Assembly: GCA_037349315.1 (NCBI GenBank)
Contig: JBAIAC010000006.1
Coordinates: 56,912,501-56,976,500 of the forward strand
DNA length: 64,000 bases
Reading direction: 5' to 3'
From: Chelydra serpentina
Lineage: Eukaryota > Chordata > Testudines > Chelydridae
In this document: positions 12,207-23,325 of the stretch, piece by piece
How the letters are laid out: the number at the start of each line of letters is the position of its first letter
Position numbering within the stretch: position 1 is the stretch's first letter
Notes under the pieces: model-generated
Told to the model about the DNA's origin: nothing
The model's database searches: none
Seen by the model: only the letters and a program-made list of their open reading frames with translations
Position numbers and translations under genes: made by a program

Positions 12207-13280
12207 GGTATGTTTACATTACAGGCACTACAGTGGCACAGCTATGCTGTTGGATCACTGCAGTGTAGACACTTATTACGCTGACAGAAGGGGTTTTTCT
12301 GTTGCTGCAGTAAATCTACTCCCTTGAGAGGCAGTAACTAGGGCTAAGGCTACACTTGCAGCTGTACAGCACTGTGAGTTAAACCCGTCTTCGTACAGCT
12401 GAGTAGGGAAAGCGCTGCAGTCTGTCCACACTGGCAGCTGCCAGCGCACTGTCGTGGCCACATTTGAGGCATTTGCAGCTGGCACATTTGAGGCATTGGG
12501 AGCGGTGCATTATGGACGTTCAAGTGGCTGCAACGTGCTTTTCAAATGGGGGCGGGTGAGGTGGAATGTGACAGGGAGCGTGTGGGGAGAGAGAGTGGAT
12601 TTTTGGGGTATCCACAGAGTGTCAGCTCATTATCTCCTAAGTTTACACACCTCCACATCCCCTGCCTCTCTCTCAATCACTGAAAGCAAACAGCAGGGGC
12701 TTTGTTTGTTTTTAAAGAGCAGATAAAAGACAACTTGGGGAAACGGAGCCCTCCCGCCGTTCTTTCTCTCCCCCCCCCACCCCGCCGTCTCTCTCCAAGC
12801 TAACTTTGCTTCTGGCTCTCCTAACGGAGCCCCCCTGCCTGCAAACAGTAGCTGTGTTTGCTTTTTTTGTAAAGCAGCCACAGAACGGAGCTCTGAATTC
12901 CAACCCAGAAGTGCCGTTTCAAAACAAAGGGAGCTTCCGGAGGTCAGTTAGTGCGAATTCCCCAACTACATTCCAGGAGCAGCGTAGCAGCCACTACGCA
13001 ACAGCTGTTATTCCTCTCGGGGAGGAGAAGTACCAGCAGCGCTGTACCTGCGGCGATGCAGCGCTGTATGTGCCTTGCAAGTGTAGACGGTTAGTGAGTT
13101 ACAGCGCTGCAGGCAGTTTTATTGCGCTGTAACTCGTGAGTGTAGCCAAGGCCTAGGTGGACAGAAGAATTCTTGTCGACCTTGCAGTGTCTACACCGGA
13201 ACTTAGGTTGGCCTAACTACATCTCACAGTGGTGTGAATTTTTCACATCCCTGAGTGACATAGCTAAGTTGACCAGTGTA
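12207..13280. mobile_element. Harbinger MITE, split (level 2)
   Basis: The left terminus GGTATGTTTACATTACAGG matches, with a few changes, the GGGTATGTCTACACTA end of the autonomous element at 30852. The native pieces are 12207-12340 and 13153 to about 13280, with the diagnostic 'agaagaattcttgtcgacc' block after the break. The right terminus appears truncated, so the outer target duplication cannot be scored. Confidence 0.65.
12341..13152. mobile_element. Harbinger MITE inserted in another MITE (level 3)
   Basis: The element begins GGGCTAAGGCTACACT, and its right end read inward is GCCTTGGCTACACT. It is flanked by CTA at 12338-12340 and 13153-13155, a 3-bp duplication as expected for PIF/Harbinger. 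The interior is rich in 'acagcgctg' and 'gctgccagcg' motifs. Rejoining the flanks restores the level-2 MITE. Small open frames inside show no protein similarity that I recognise. Confidence 0.7.
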
Positions 13281-13540
13281 TTAGATGTAACCTCCAAGGA
13301 GCTTATCTTGGTTCCTGGGTCTTTGTGTGCTATTAATTCAGGGAGAGGCACACTGTCCCTGTGAGGAAGGGGGGCCAAGGGCCGACTCAGTATGCTAGGC
13401 GAAAGGGAGAGAGGAGACACTATTTTGAGTGATAGAGGCCCTATTGGCACGGGGCAGAGACAGTAGGTATGCGTGGATGGCCACCAGCATGTCTATTCAA
13501 AGCAGGAGCAGTGTCTGAGAAAAAGGAGGGGAGTAGAGTC
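13281..13540. other. Unassigned sequence within the nested cluster
   Basis: This stretch lies between the level-2 MITE and the LINE fragment. It is purine-rich on the plus strand. I recognise no motif and no element end. Confidence 0.4.
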
Positions 13541-14425
13541 AAATGATTGGTGAAGGAATCCATCAGCTATCACATCGAAAAAAATCTGAGCCCTACTACT
13601 TGTCTTCCACTCTATATCTGGGACGTTAAAGCCTCCCATGATGGCACAATTCCCATTAGTATTTACTTCATTAAAAACATTAAAGAGGTTTTTATCCATA
13701 TCCAAATCAGATCCCAGTGGTCTATAGCACACCCCAAGCACTATCCCAGGGGAGGCTCTAGTAGTTTTCTTTCCCAATGTGATTTTTGCCCAGACAGACT
13801 GTCTTATCCATTCCATCACTTCTTATTTCTTTACAGTCTACCTCATCATTGATATACAATGCTACTCCACCACCTTTACCTTTATTTCTGTCTTTCCTAA
13901 AGAGCACATACCCTTCAATACCTGTACTCAAGTCATGACTACTCTTCCACCATGTTTCTGTTATCCCTATAATATCTGGTTTCACTTCCTGCACCAGTAG
14001 CTCTAGTTCCTCTATTTTGTTACCGAGGCTCCTCGCATTAGTGTACAAACATCTTAATTTTTGCTGTTTGGCCTCGCTCACATTCTTTACCCGATTAGGC
14101 ACGGACATTCTACCGCCAGTATAACCCATTAGACTGGTAGCTACACTACCCTTCCTCTTTATGTCCATTCTCCTGCCCATGGCTATATCCTTTCTTACTT
14201 CATTTTCTTTTCTCTCAATGTTAAAATCCTGGACATCTCCCAACCATGTCTCCAAATACCAAGTTTAAAGCTCTCTTAATCAGTTGTGCCAGCCTCCATC
14301 CTAGAAGTCTATTTCCCACCCTACTCAGGTGAAGTCCATCCCGAGAAAACAGTCCTCTGTCCATGAATACCTCCCAGTGGCCATACATCCCAAAGCCCTC
14401 TTGTCTATAGGGGCTAATCTGGTAG
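13541..14425 (-). pseudogene. CR1/L2-type LINE fragment: ORF1 esterase end and endonuclease
   Basis: Read on the minus strand from 14425 downward, the first part encodes the end of an SGNH-esterase-like ORF1, with MYGHWEVFM, the DGLHLS motif (14323-14340) and LLGWRLAQLI. Next comes the N-terminal half of an APE-type endonuclease: LRCLYTNARSLGNKIEEL, DIIGITETWW, GGGVALYIND and, after a frameshift, VLGVCYRPLGSD and GGFNVPDIEW. These are classic CR1-clade motifs. The frame is broken and the reverse transcriptase is absent, so the copy is dead. Confidence 0.8.
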
Positions 14426-14759
14426 GTGAGCTCTGAGCATGCTTACTAGATTGGGCCCCAGAGGCAATTTAGATAGAGGAACACAATCTTCTCCCAGTTT
14501 GTGGTTTGCTCTGGGGCTTGAGCGTCCTGATGCCTGGAGTGGGGCTGCAGTCTGTAGAAACATAGGTGCCTAGGGAACTTTTACTGCAAAAATATAGGTG
14601 CTGAGTGCGTTTAGATGCCTAGTGTTTGGAGGTAGCTGAGTGGGCGTTTTGTGAATACCAATGGGACCTGACACTGGGATTTAGGCCCTACAGTGTCAAT
14701 GAGGTACCTAAACCCTTTTGTGAATCCAGCCCTAAGAGTTTTGTATTTGGGCATAAAGG

Positions 14760-16380
14760 CTTTCTAGATACCAAGAGAAGTTCTTTTGTTAAAAATGTAT
14801 GTTGAAATATTCTCTGGCATGGTTAAAACACTTCAATGAATCATAAACGTCACTCACTTTATCTGTTGTTTTACTGCCCTCTATGTATAAAAATGTCTTA
14901 AATACTATTAAAAATAAAGTTTTAAAAAGTCAGTCTGATTCAATGGAAACTATTTGTGGTCTCCTTTTAAATAGTAAACTCTTTAGTCCAAGTAAATCAC
15001 TCTGTCACTGCTGTCCAAAGTGTTTCCCTCCTCCATGACTCACCTGATCACAATCCTGAGACGTGAGAAACCCAAGGTCACTCAAAGCTTGTCTCCTGCA
15101 CCCCACTAAGGTAACCTGAAATCTCTTCATTGTTTCCTTTCTCACGTGCTTCTGAGTCATCCTCTCAGATTTGACCACTTACCTTTTATCATTTATCATT
15201 TATTCTTCTTTAGACTTTCCATTGTTGACAGCTTTCATCCTATGGCTATTTGCAGCTCCCTCAACAGGATGTTCTTGTGCAGTCTCCTGCTTGCAATGGC
15301 ATTATCATTGCTACTGGGATTACTGACATTCCTTTTGTATCATTAACAGGCAACAAAGAATAGGCTTCCGTGAGCTGAACTGAACTTGAAGATGTACAAA
15401 AGAAGCACATTTGGCATTGTTCATGCTGAATTATTTTCAACAATTGCTATTTTCCAGGTCTGTGAAATGTTGAAAGATTAAGGGGGAAATACAATTTAAA
15501 TACAGTTTTAAAACATTTATATATTTCACACCACTCGTCAATTTCACAGTTTTTGCTAATTTGTCAAGATCTTTTTTTTAATTCACCTGTTTTGATTTTG
15601 AACTCATAACTAGACTTGATTGTTGAGATACACTGGGTGAATGTAAAAAGCAGAGTGGTGCTGCTCATTTAATATAGAATATAGAATATAATTTGGAAAC
15701 CAATGAATTAACTCTTCTTCGTGGTAGAAGAATACTGCAACTATTCCATTTCTGCAATGTGCATGTGTATAATCAAAATTCATATTAATACAGAACAAAG
15801 CCAGGTACTAGTTATGGAGGCATGAGAGATATTTTATGGACAGTTTTAAAAAAATCCAACATGATCTGGTACACCAAAAAGATGCTGAAGGATTTGAGTG
15901 GTAGCAAAAACTTGATTAAAAAGAATTGTTTGAAGGAGGCATTTGAAGGAAGTAGGTTCTTTTTCTAGTAGCAATGTTAGAAGGAAAGAGAAAAATTTCA
16001 TGCAGATTCTTCAGGATGTTCTTCCTAGTGGTCTTCTATTAGATAAGGAGATTTGCTAATAGCAGTCTTTGATAACTTTTATCCAGGTAAGTCACCATCC
16101 TTCTTGGAAGACAAACATACCAGCTCTGGGAATTCGTTTTTTGCTTCCTTTGTGTAATCTATACCTTCTTATTTTGTTCACAACTATTCATATTTACAAC
16201 CTTTGCCAAAAAATAATTTAAAAGGTATTCTAGTGGTATGACCAAGTAGCCTATGAGGCATCCTTTAGTACAGTGACAAGGGAAGCTACTTCTGAACATC
16301 CATCCTTTTTGAATTTTGCCTTTTCATTTCTATTGCAGAGCTACCAAATACATCTTGCTCTGTCCACATAGAAATCAGTG
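14760..16380. other. Unassigned intergenic sequence
   Basis: This is AT-rich intergenic DNA with several short chance frames. I see no exon-like similarity, RNA gene or clear transposon end. A short duplication of 'atatagaat' occurs at about 15673-15690. Confidence 0.5.
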
Positions 16381-16388
16381 GGATAAAG

Positions 16389-16798
16389 CAGCGGCTCTCA
16401 ACCTTTCCAGGCTACATTACCCCTTTCAGGAGTCTGATTTGTCTTGTATACCTCCAACTTTCACCTCACTTAAAAACTACTTGCTTACACAATCAGAAAT
16501 AAAAATACAAGCGTGTCAGGGCACACTATTACTGAAAAATTTCTTACTTTCTAATTTTTATAATTTAATTTTAAAATAAATCACTTAGAACATAAATATT
16601 GTACTTACATTTCAGTGTATTGTATATAGAGCAGTATAAACCAGTTGTCTATATGAAATTTTAGTTTGTATTGACTTCCCTAGTGCTTTTAATCTAGCCT
16701 GTTATAAAACTAGGCAAATATCTAAATGAGTTGATGTACCTTCTGGAAGAGCGCTGTGTATCCTTAGGGGTATGTGTACCCCTGGTTGAGAAACACTG
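16389..16798. mobile_element. Non-autonomous hAT transposon
   Basis: The left end CAGCGGCTCTCAACC and the inward-read right end CAGTGTTTCTCAACC form good inverted repeats. Flanking 8-mers ggataaag (16381-16388) and gtgtaaag (16799-16806) agree at six of eight positions, fitting an aged hAT duplication. The 410-bp interior is AT-rich and noncoding. Confidence 0.75.
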
Positions 16799-16806
16799 GT
16801 GTAAAG

Positions 16807-18559
16807 GCTGGAGTAAAGAGAGCATATCAAATGCATCTGTGGTATAATTGCTTTGAAGGCAATGGGTGTTACACCAAGGAGGAATTTGGCCCAATTCCTT
16901 TATGTGGCAGAAAGCTTTTCTGTTGCCCTGTTATTACAATGTTATTATCTTTATTCAGATTTAAATGTATTATTATGACCTGGGCGAAACCTTGTTAGTG
17001 TTGAGTTAAAACACCATTGAGCTTGCTAGGTGTGAACTCATCCTTCAGCATAAGCCCCCACCTAAGACAAAAGGAGTATGTGAACCCACCCAGGAGCTTT
17101 TTGCTGAGTATTGTTTTGGGTAGGTATGCATGGAAGGAGGAAGGGAGACCAGACCAAAAAACAAACACAAAGCAAAAATGTGGGAAAGAAAGATAGCCCG
17201 AAGGAGCAGCTGAAAGCAACCAGTAGCTGACCATGGAAGAAACCCGGGAAGAAGTTTTTGGGTCAGGAGTGCAGGCTGAAAAGAAATACTCTTGGTGCTG
17301 TGAGCAGAACCCCATTTATCTTATCTAATTGGGACCAGGGCCAGATGGGATAATCAAAAATTTGGATAATCTGGCAAATGGGAAAGTGCAAGGCTGAAAT
17401 GCCATCTAATGGCCATAGGAGAGATCGTTCGCTTCTGGACCTGTGTGCACTAGTTGTTTGGTTAAACAGGGTTCTAATATATTTGATTCCTTCTGCATTC
17501 AGAGACACAGGACTTCGTACATTCTTTGTAAATAAACAAAACTGCATCAAAGAAATACCTGCCTGTCACCAGTTTCTTCTCCTAACTGGAACAACCTACT
17601 AAACCCCAAATTTTTGGCTAGCTGCTTGTCAAAAGAGGCAACATCATCTTTTTTATTCTATTTTTTGATCCAGTAATTTAGTAATTTGCAATTCAGAAGG
17701 CAATAACATACATTGGTAAAGCCTGGCAATCTATACATCACCTTATTGTAATCCTCTATCAGAATTAAACACCATTAAGCCAGCAACCTCATCTTCCCAT
17801 TTCCAGGATCTGTAATAATTTAACTTTGTATTTGTCTTAGTGGTAAAAGCCGAGATAACGTTTTATTCATATGCTGCATCTATATTGTGTATTGATTGAT
17901 GTGGCTTGTTTTATGGTTGTTTTTTTTTTCTTTCCACTTTCCACCATCGATCCATTTTTAAGACCTACTACATAATGAGATCAATCATTGTAAAGTCTGA
18001 ATCAAAGCAAAGACGTTGATTGAGTCAGCACTGGCATGCAGCAGAAGAGAACAATAGAGAAGAAATATTTCAGATATGCCTCCTTAGGGCCAAATCCTAG
18101 GGCTGTGTCTATGCAGTTTTAAGGGGAGTATAAGCCCACGTGGTTATGCTGTCTGCTTACTAGGTTGCATTATTGTGAGAATGATATTCCTGTCCTACAA
18201 GTGGGAGGGAAGAAGCTTGGCTGGAGGGAATTCTTGCTCACTATACAGGAGTAGGGGATTGGGTATTGAACTGCTTTTTTTCTCCTGTGATACTCCACTG
18301 ATTCTCCCCCTCTTTCTGTCCCAGATGTATTTAGGGTCTGCAGTTTTAGGACTGGGGGAGAGAAAATTCAGAATAGGGTCCTGAACTTCTTAATGAAAAA
18401 ATAAAAACCAATAGTTGGAAGGGAGGTTGATCACTATGGATGGCCTCTATTTTACTCCCTCGTGGGTTAGTAGCCATTGGTGAAAAGGGAAAATCTTTTC
18501 TCTGATGGACTCTGAATCCTCTCTCTACCTCCTACTTCAATGTGAGGTCCTTTTGTCAG
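16807..18559. other. Intergenic sequence with possible LTR debris
   Basis: At about 17020-17600 there is an LTR-like segment. It has a 'ggttaaacagggttctaat' block, then AATAAA near 17530 and 'actgcatcaaagaaa', an arrangement seen in turtle LTR 3' halves. No ends or target duplication were found. The rest is unassigned and AT-rich. Confidence 0.3.
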
Positions 18560-18988
18560 CGAGGGGCTCACACTCTCTTTGGGACTGTAGGAGAATCACA
18601 ATATGCTTTCTGGGATATACTCACGCCTTCTTGTCAACTGCTGGAAAAGGACATATCCACTTTGATTGAATTGGCCTCGTTAGCACAACAAAAAGTAATT
18701 TTCCCTCTGTTGATATTCACCCCCTCTTGTCAACTGTTGGGAATGGGCTACATCCACCCTAATTGAACTGGCCTCGTTAACACTGACTCCCCATTTGGTA
18801 AGGCAACTCCCATCTTTTCATGTGCTGTATTTATACCTGCTTACTGTATTTTCCACTCCATGCATCTGATGAAGTGGGTTATAGCCCACGAAAGCTTCTG
18901 CCCAACTAACTTTGTTAGTCTCTAAGGTGCCACAAGGACTCCTCGTTGTTTTTACTGATACAAACTAACATGGCTACCCCTCTGAAAC
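18560..18988 (+). mobile_element. Penelope-like element terminus
   Basis: The segment ends with 'gttagtctctaaggtgccac' and 'aacatggctacccctctgaa', the terminal signature of a very abundant turtle repeat that I assign to Penelope-like retroelements. It contains two diverged direct copies of a roughly 60-bp unit with 'attgaattggcctcgttag' at about 18632-18690 and 18727-18782. A hammerhead-ribozyme core lies at 18866-18893. No reverse transcriptase coding remains. Confidence 0.6.
18866..18901 (+). ncRNA. Hammerhead ribozyme core (degenerate)
   Basis: CTGATGA at 18866-18872 is followed by a five-base-pair stem II (GTGGG 18874-18878 with CCCAC 18885-18889, plus a T-G wobble), then GAAA at 18890-18893. 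A two-base-pair stem III with a four-base loop follows at 18894-18901. This is the conserved hammerhead core. The nucleotides after stem III read CC rather than the U-containing cleavage triplet, so this copy is probably inactive. Penelope-like elements are known to carry such ribozymes. Confidence 0.65.
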
Positions 18989-19429
18989 CTTTCACAATAT
19001 GCTTAGTACTGCCTGGATATTATCCTTAGCACCCTGTAGGACAGTCAGGCTCTTCCCTGGGCCAGAGGGACAAGATGTGTGACTAAGGATTTTAAACAGC
19101 TACCCCAGGATTCCATTAGGCTTGCATAGCTGAGGAGTGGGGCCTGGCTGTGAAGCTTTGGTAGTCACCACACTGGGAATGCACCAGGATCAGGATTAGG
19201 CAATTAGGCAGTAATTTCACTTAGCCAGAGAAGAATCCATTGACAAATATGGACATACAAACTTATCTTAAACACGATCTCTTTAACTATGACAAGTAAA
19301 CATGATTTTAACAGGTCCCGCAAACTTTGGATAAGGTCCAAAGTAGAAAATACTTTATTCACAAAATAACTATTTATCACTGAGGGCACATCAGACAAGT
19401 CACTTAGGCCTGGATCCAAAGCTCCTTAA

Positions 19430-19930
19430 AGTCAAACTCTTTAGTCAAGCTCTTTGAGTCTCCTCTCATAATGTACATTTTCCATTCCTCTGATCATCCT
19501 AGTAGCCCTTCTTTGCACCTGTTCAAGTTTGAATGAATCTTTCTTAAACAGGGAGACTAGAATTGCACACAGTATTCCAGATGAGGTCTCACCAGTGCTT
19601 TGTATGATAGTACTAACACTTCCCTGTCTCTACTGGAAATACCTGATGCCTCCTAGAATTGCATTAGCCTTTTTCATGACTACATCACATTGGTGGCTCA
19701 TAGTCATCCTGTAATCAACCAATACACCCTGGTCTTTCGCCTCCTCTGTCACTTCCAACTGATACGTCTCCAGCTTATAGCAAAAATTCTTGTTCTTAGT
19801 CCCTAAGTGCATGACCTGGCACTTTGCACTATTAAGTTTCATCCCATTTCTATTTTACAAGGTCATCCAGATATTCTTGTGTGGTATTCTGGGACTCCTC
19901 CATATTGGCAATACCTCCCAACTTTGGGTA
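19430..19930 (-). pseudogene. CR1/L2-type LINE fragment, C-terminal reverse transcriptase region
   Basis: On the minus strand the frame at 19842-19633 encodes KLNSAKCQVMHLGTKN, YQLEVTEEAKDQGVLVD and [15 protein letters not shown]. This is the typical post-catalytic end of a CR1-clade reverse transcriptase. Further along the minus strand the sequence shows relics of the downstream region ('caggtgcaaagaaggg'). It is truncated at both ends and inactive. Confidence 0.8.
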
Positions 19931-21117
19931 ATCAATTTTGAGGACTTAAAACATTACTGTCTGTGACATACCTGTGGCTGATATCCCAAGAGTGGCAAGC
20001 CACAGCCACAAAGCTTTATAGATCTGCTGTTGTTTTTGACCCCTGCCCCACCAAGTTATGTTTTTCATATAGCTAATTTATTATTATCTTATAGAATACT
20101 TGAAATACAGATAGACATGTGCAGCATGCTCAGCACACCCTGACTGTACATTACTGCTTCCTTAGCTCAGTCACATTCCCACATGGCTAAGCCTTTTCCC
20201 AGCTGGGGCTTGTTATTTCAGTTAATTCCACTGAATTCTTACATTGCAGGCCAGGCAGGAAGGGCCTAAACCCAACGCAGCTTTCCATGTGTGCCTGCCA
20301 TTGCTAACCCTGTATGGTGTCATTACATCTCCCCATAGTCCATTAGCTAGGGAGAGCGGACACATTTGAGTTTATGATTGAAGGCTTGAAGCCCCTCACT
20401 GCCAAAAAGCAGAAGCTCAGCGATGATTTACTTCTGTAACCCTCTTCAGAACCTAATGCAATACTCTGAATACAGTTGTACAGAAATACTCTAGGTGGAG
20501 CTTGAGCACCGACTGAGGCATTGAATAAAATATGTCCAGGAGCCAGCTGCAGCAAAACCTAGCATAGCCCTGCATTTCTACCTAATTCTCTCCAGCTATG
20601 TACAACCAAACAAAAGAACCACTTACAGAGAAGTAGGAATTTAACTAGTTTTTCCTTTCTTATGAGCCCTTCTCTTTCACTTTTGATCCAATGAACATAT
20701 TTCTGTGTAGTTTATTTGTTGGATATTTCCTTTTCATTTTATTCAATAAGACCAACTTTTTATTTGGGGCTACTTACTCTTCTCTTAAAATGTGTTTATT
20801 GCCACCAAACAGTAGAGAACACTTTCCAAAATAAAATTATAGATTGAAGTTTTCAAAGATGTGCAGAGATTTATCCATTTAATGGAAGAACTGTATCTAA
20901 ATCCCCTACACTGTTTTGAAAATCTCAACCTTATATTTTAAAAATATGTCCTAATCTGTATTAGTAAGTAACTCCATAGGCAATAATTCTGTACTGAATT
21001 CTGTGCCAGTAGACTGTCTGCACAGAGTTCAGTTCAAGACCATGGCCTCAAAGTAGATTATAAATTCTATGGGGCAGGGACTCTCTTTAGTCTGTGTTTG
21101 CAGGGCTTAGCAGAATA
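19931..21117. other. Unassigned intergenic sequence
   Basis: This is ordinary AT-rich sequence with no recognisable exon, RNA or repeat boundary. Short open frames here have no features that I can support. Confidence 0.5.
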
Positions 21118-21215
21118 CATAAGAATTTAAGAACGGCCATACTAGGTCAGACCAAAGGTCCATCTAGCCCAGTATCCTGTCTTATGACAGTGACCAATGC
21201 CAGGTGCTTCATGTC
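21118..21215 (+). repeat. Dispersed LINE-tail-like repeat, copy 1
   Basis: The segment around 'aggtcagaccaaaggtcca' and 'tgaccaatgccaggtgctt' belongs to a family also present at 48929-49165. It is common in turtle DNA and is probably the 3' portion of a CR1-like element. The family assignment is tentative. Confidence 0.6.
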
Positions 21216-21735
21216 TGGGCACGTATTTGGATACTTTAAGCTGCACACAGGCTTCTGAGTGATCAGTTGTTAACTGGCTTCGAGAGGGACAGAGGACAGA
21301 TTTCATGTGTGAAAATACCTGTTCACACAGGTATGTGGATCCAAATGCTGAAAGCATCGCAAACGCAATTTTCCTCAGACAGTTAAATTTCACTGGCAGG
21401 GATGTCCAGCAGGTCAAAGTAGAGGCCCCATGATCTCTCTTGGTAGCTTCAAGTGCACTCCACAGACAGGGGCGGCTCTTACAATTTTGCCGCCCCAAGC
21501 AGGGGCGGTAGCCCCGCCCCCAACGCAGGCAGATGTAGCGGGGCCCCGCCCCGATGCCTGCCTGCATCGGGGGCGGGGCCCCACTACGTCTGCTTCCGTC
21601 GGGGGCGCGGCCCCGCTACATCTGCCTGCGTTGGGGGCAGGGCCCCTGGGAGCCCCCGGGACTGGTGGCCAGGACCCGGGCAGTGAGAGTGCCACTGAAT
21701 ATCAGCTCGCGTGTCATAGGTTGCCTACCCCTGCA
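21216..21735 (-). pseudogene. hAT (Charlie-like) transposon remains with transposase C-terminus
   Basis: On the minus strand, 21420-21216 encodes LRKIAFAMLSAFGSTYLC, EQVFSHMKSVL and SRSQLTTDHSEACVQLKVS. This is the C-terminal hAT dimerisation domain (the FGSTYLCE..FS.M..IK motif). At the other side the minus-strand end CAGGGGTAGGCAACCTATG near 21733 is a typical 5' hAT terminus. Between them, 21466 to about 21650 is a GC-rich segment ('aggggcggctctt', repeated GGGGGCGGGGCC) that looks like a separate insertion. The transposase body is lost. Confidence 0.7.
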
Positions 21736-22130
21736 CTAGAGTTCCTTCAGAACTCTTGGCCGAATACCATTTGGTCCCGGTGACTTATTACTGTTTAGTT
21801 TATCAATTTGTTCCCAAACCTCCTTTAATGACACCTCAATGTGGAACAGTTCTTCAGATTTGTCACCTAAAAAGAATGGTTCAGGTTTGGGAATATCTCT
21901 CACATCCTCAGCTGTGAAGACCGATGCAAAGAATTCATTTAGTTTATCTGCAATGGCCTTATCATTCTTGAGTGCTCCTTTAGCATCTCCACCATCCAGT
22001 GGCCCCACTGGTTGTTTAGCAGGCTTCCTGCTTCTGATATATTTAAAAAAAATTGCTATTATTTTTTGCTATTACGTCTTTAAACTCTTTGTCCCTTTTT
22101 GTCAGAAAGAAAACGATCCCATTTTTTAAA
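21736..22130 (-). pseudogene. LINE reverse transcriptase N-terminal fragment (CR1/L2 type)
   Basis: The minus-strand frame at 22008-21739 encodes ADKLNEFFASVFTAED, then LKEVWEQIDKLNSNKS and PGPNGIRPRVLKEL, the standard start of a CR1-clade reverse transcriptase. Upstream sequence to about 22130 continues the linker in broken frames. The fragment abuts the hAT remains and is cut off before the catalytic motifs. Confidence 0.8.
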
Positions 22131-22680
22131 ATATAGGAAATGCTAAGAGTTGGTCTTATCTGTGTGTAACTTTGGTAAATATTGAAAGATATGTGTAACA
22201 AATATTAATGTAAATGGATCATAACAAGTTTCTGTACAATCTAACAGAATATATTATATAATATACAAATAATTATAGCCAATCAGTAAAATGTTAAAAG
22301 GACCGTACGGTCAACATTTAGGTTTTGTATTAAAAAATGTTTTACAAAACCTAATATTAGAAACATTTCCATTTAAAAAAATGGTAATGAAAATATTTTT
22401 AATTAAAGCATTTCCATGCAGTGTTACCGTTCAGCCTGCATAAAAACCTGGAACAAGAACTCTCTGTAAAGGCATCCATCCAGTTTCACGCTGTCCAATC
22501 TGCAAATAATTACTTAATATTTGTAACTAATGCCATAGATGTACAGGAGTAAAATGCAAAAAAACCTAGCAGCACAAGTGGTGAAAATAAAGTAGATTTT
22601 ACATTTTTAATTATTATTTATTTATATTGCAGTAGTGCCTAGGATTCCTACTCATGGACCCCATTAAATCCAACAAAAGA
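22131..22680. other. Unassigned AT-rich intergenic sequence
   Basis: This is AT-rich DNA without a recognisable gene or repeat end. Confidence 0.5.
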
Positions 22681-22689
22681 AGTATGATA

Positions 22690-23325
22690 GGACATGGACT
22701 TGGTGAGAAGGCTGTACCCAACCTTGACACAGTCCAAGGGCCATGCCTGCCCCAGAAACACACTGGGGACCTGTCCCTCCACACCAGGTGTGGGCAGGCA
22801 GGCTCAGCCCAGCAGGATCCAAGTGTGGAGGGCCTTAGTTTGGGGGAGATCCAGGTGTGGGGTGAGAGGGTTCTGTGTGGGGCAGTCTGGGTATGGGTGG
22901 CTCAGTGGGGGATTTGGGTGTGGGGGGATCTGGATACAGAGGGGCTTGTTGTTAGGGGTTCTGGCTGCAGGGACAATGGAACTCTGCAGCGGAGGTCCAG
23001 GTGAAGATGGTTGGGGCTCAGCAGGAGGGGTCTGGGTGTGGGGGGATGGGGCTTGACAGGGGGATGTGGGTGTGGGGGGCTTAGCAGTGGGGGGTCCAGG
23101 TCCTGGGAGAATTGGGTTTGGTGGATTGGGGGTCTGAGCGCAGCTGGTTGGGGCTCAGTGTGGTGAGTGTCCAGGTATGGGGGACTTGTTGGGGTGGTCC
23201 AGGTACACAGGGGTGGGATAGTTGGGGTGCGGGTTCAAGTGCAGAGCGCTCAGCATGGTGGGAAGCAAAGAAATCTGCATGGGACATGAATTCTGCATGT
23301 GTGTAGTGGCGCAGAATTCCCCGAG
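22690..23325 (+). repeat. G-rich dispersed repeat, plus-strand copy
   Basis: The plus strand is strongly G-rich, with many variants of 'gtccaggtgtggggg' and 'ttggggctcag'. It ends in the non-repetitive motifs 'agcaaagaaatctg', 'catgaattctgcatgtgtg' and 'gtggcgcagaattcc'. The same ending occurs in reverse orientation at 25738-25790, so this is a mobile or dispersed repeat and not a gene. Overlapping frames of about 120 codons arise from the skew. Confidence 0.65.

Larger units (their letters stand above)
12095..14732. mobile_element. Outer Harbinger-type MITE (level 1 of a nested cluster)
   Basis: The left end GGGATAGATGCACAAAG and the inward-read right end GGGCTGGATTCACAAAAG are inverted repeats, flanked by TAA at 12092-12094 and 14733-14735. 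The two native pieces are about 12095-12206 and 14430-14732. Everything between is later insertions: a Harbinger MITE, a second one inside it, and a LINE fragment. The left piece contains 'gggcacctagaaaatc' and the right piece 'taggtgcctaggg', again mirrored. Confidence 0.65.
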
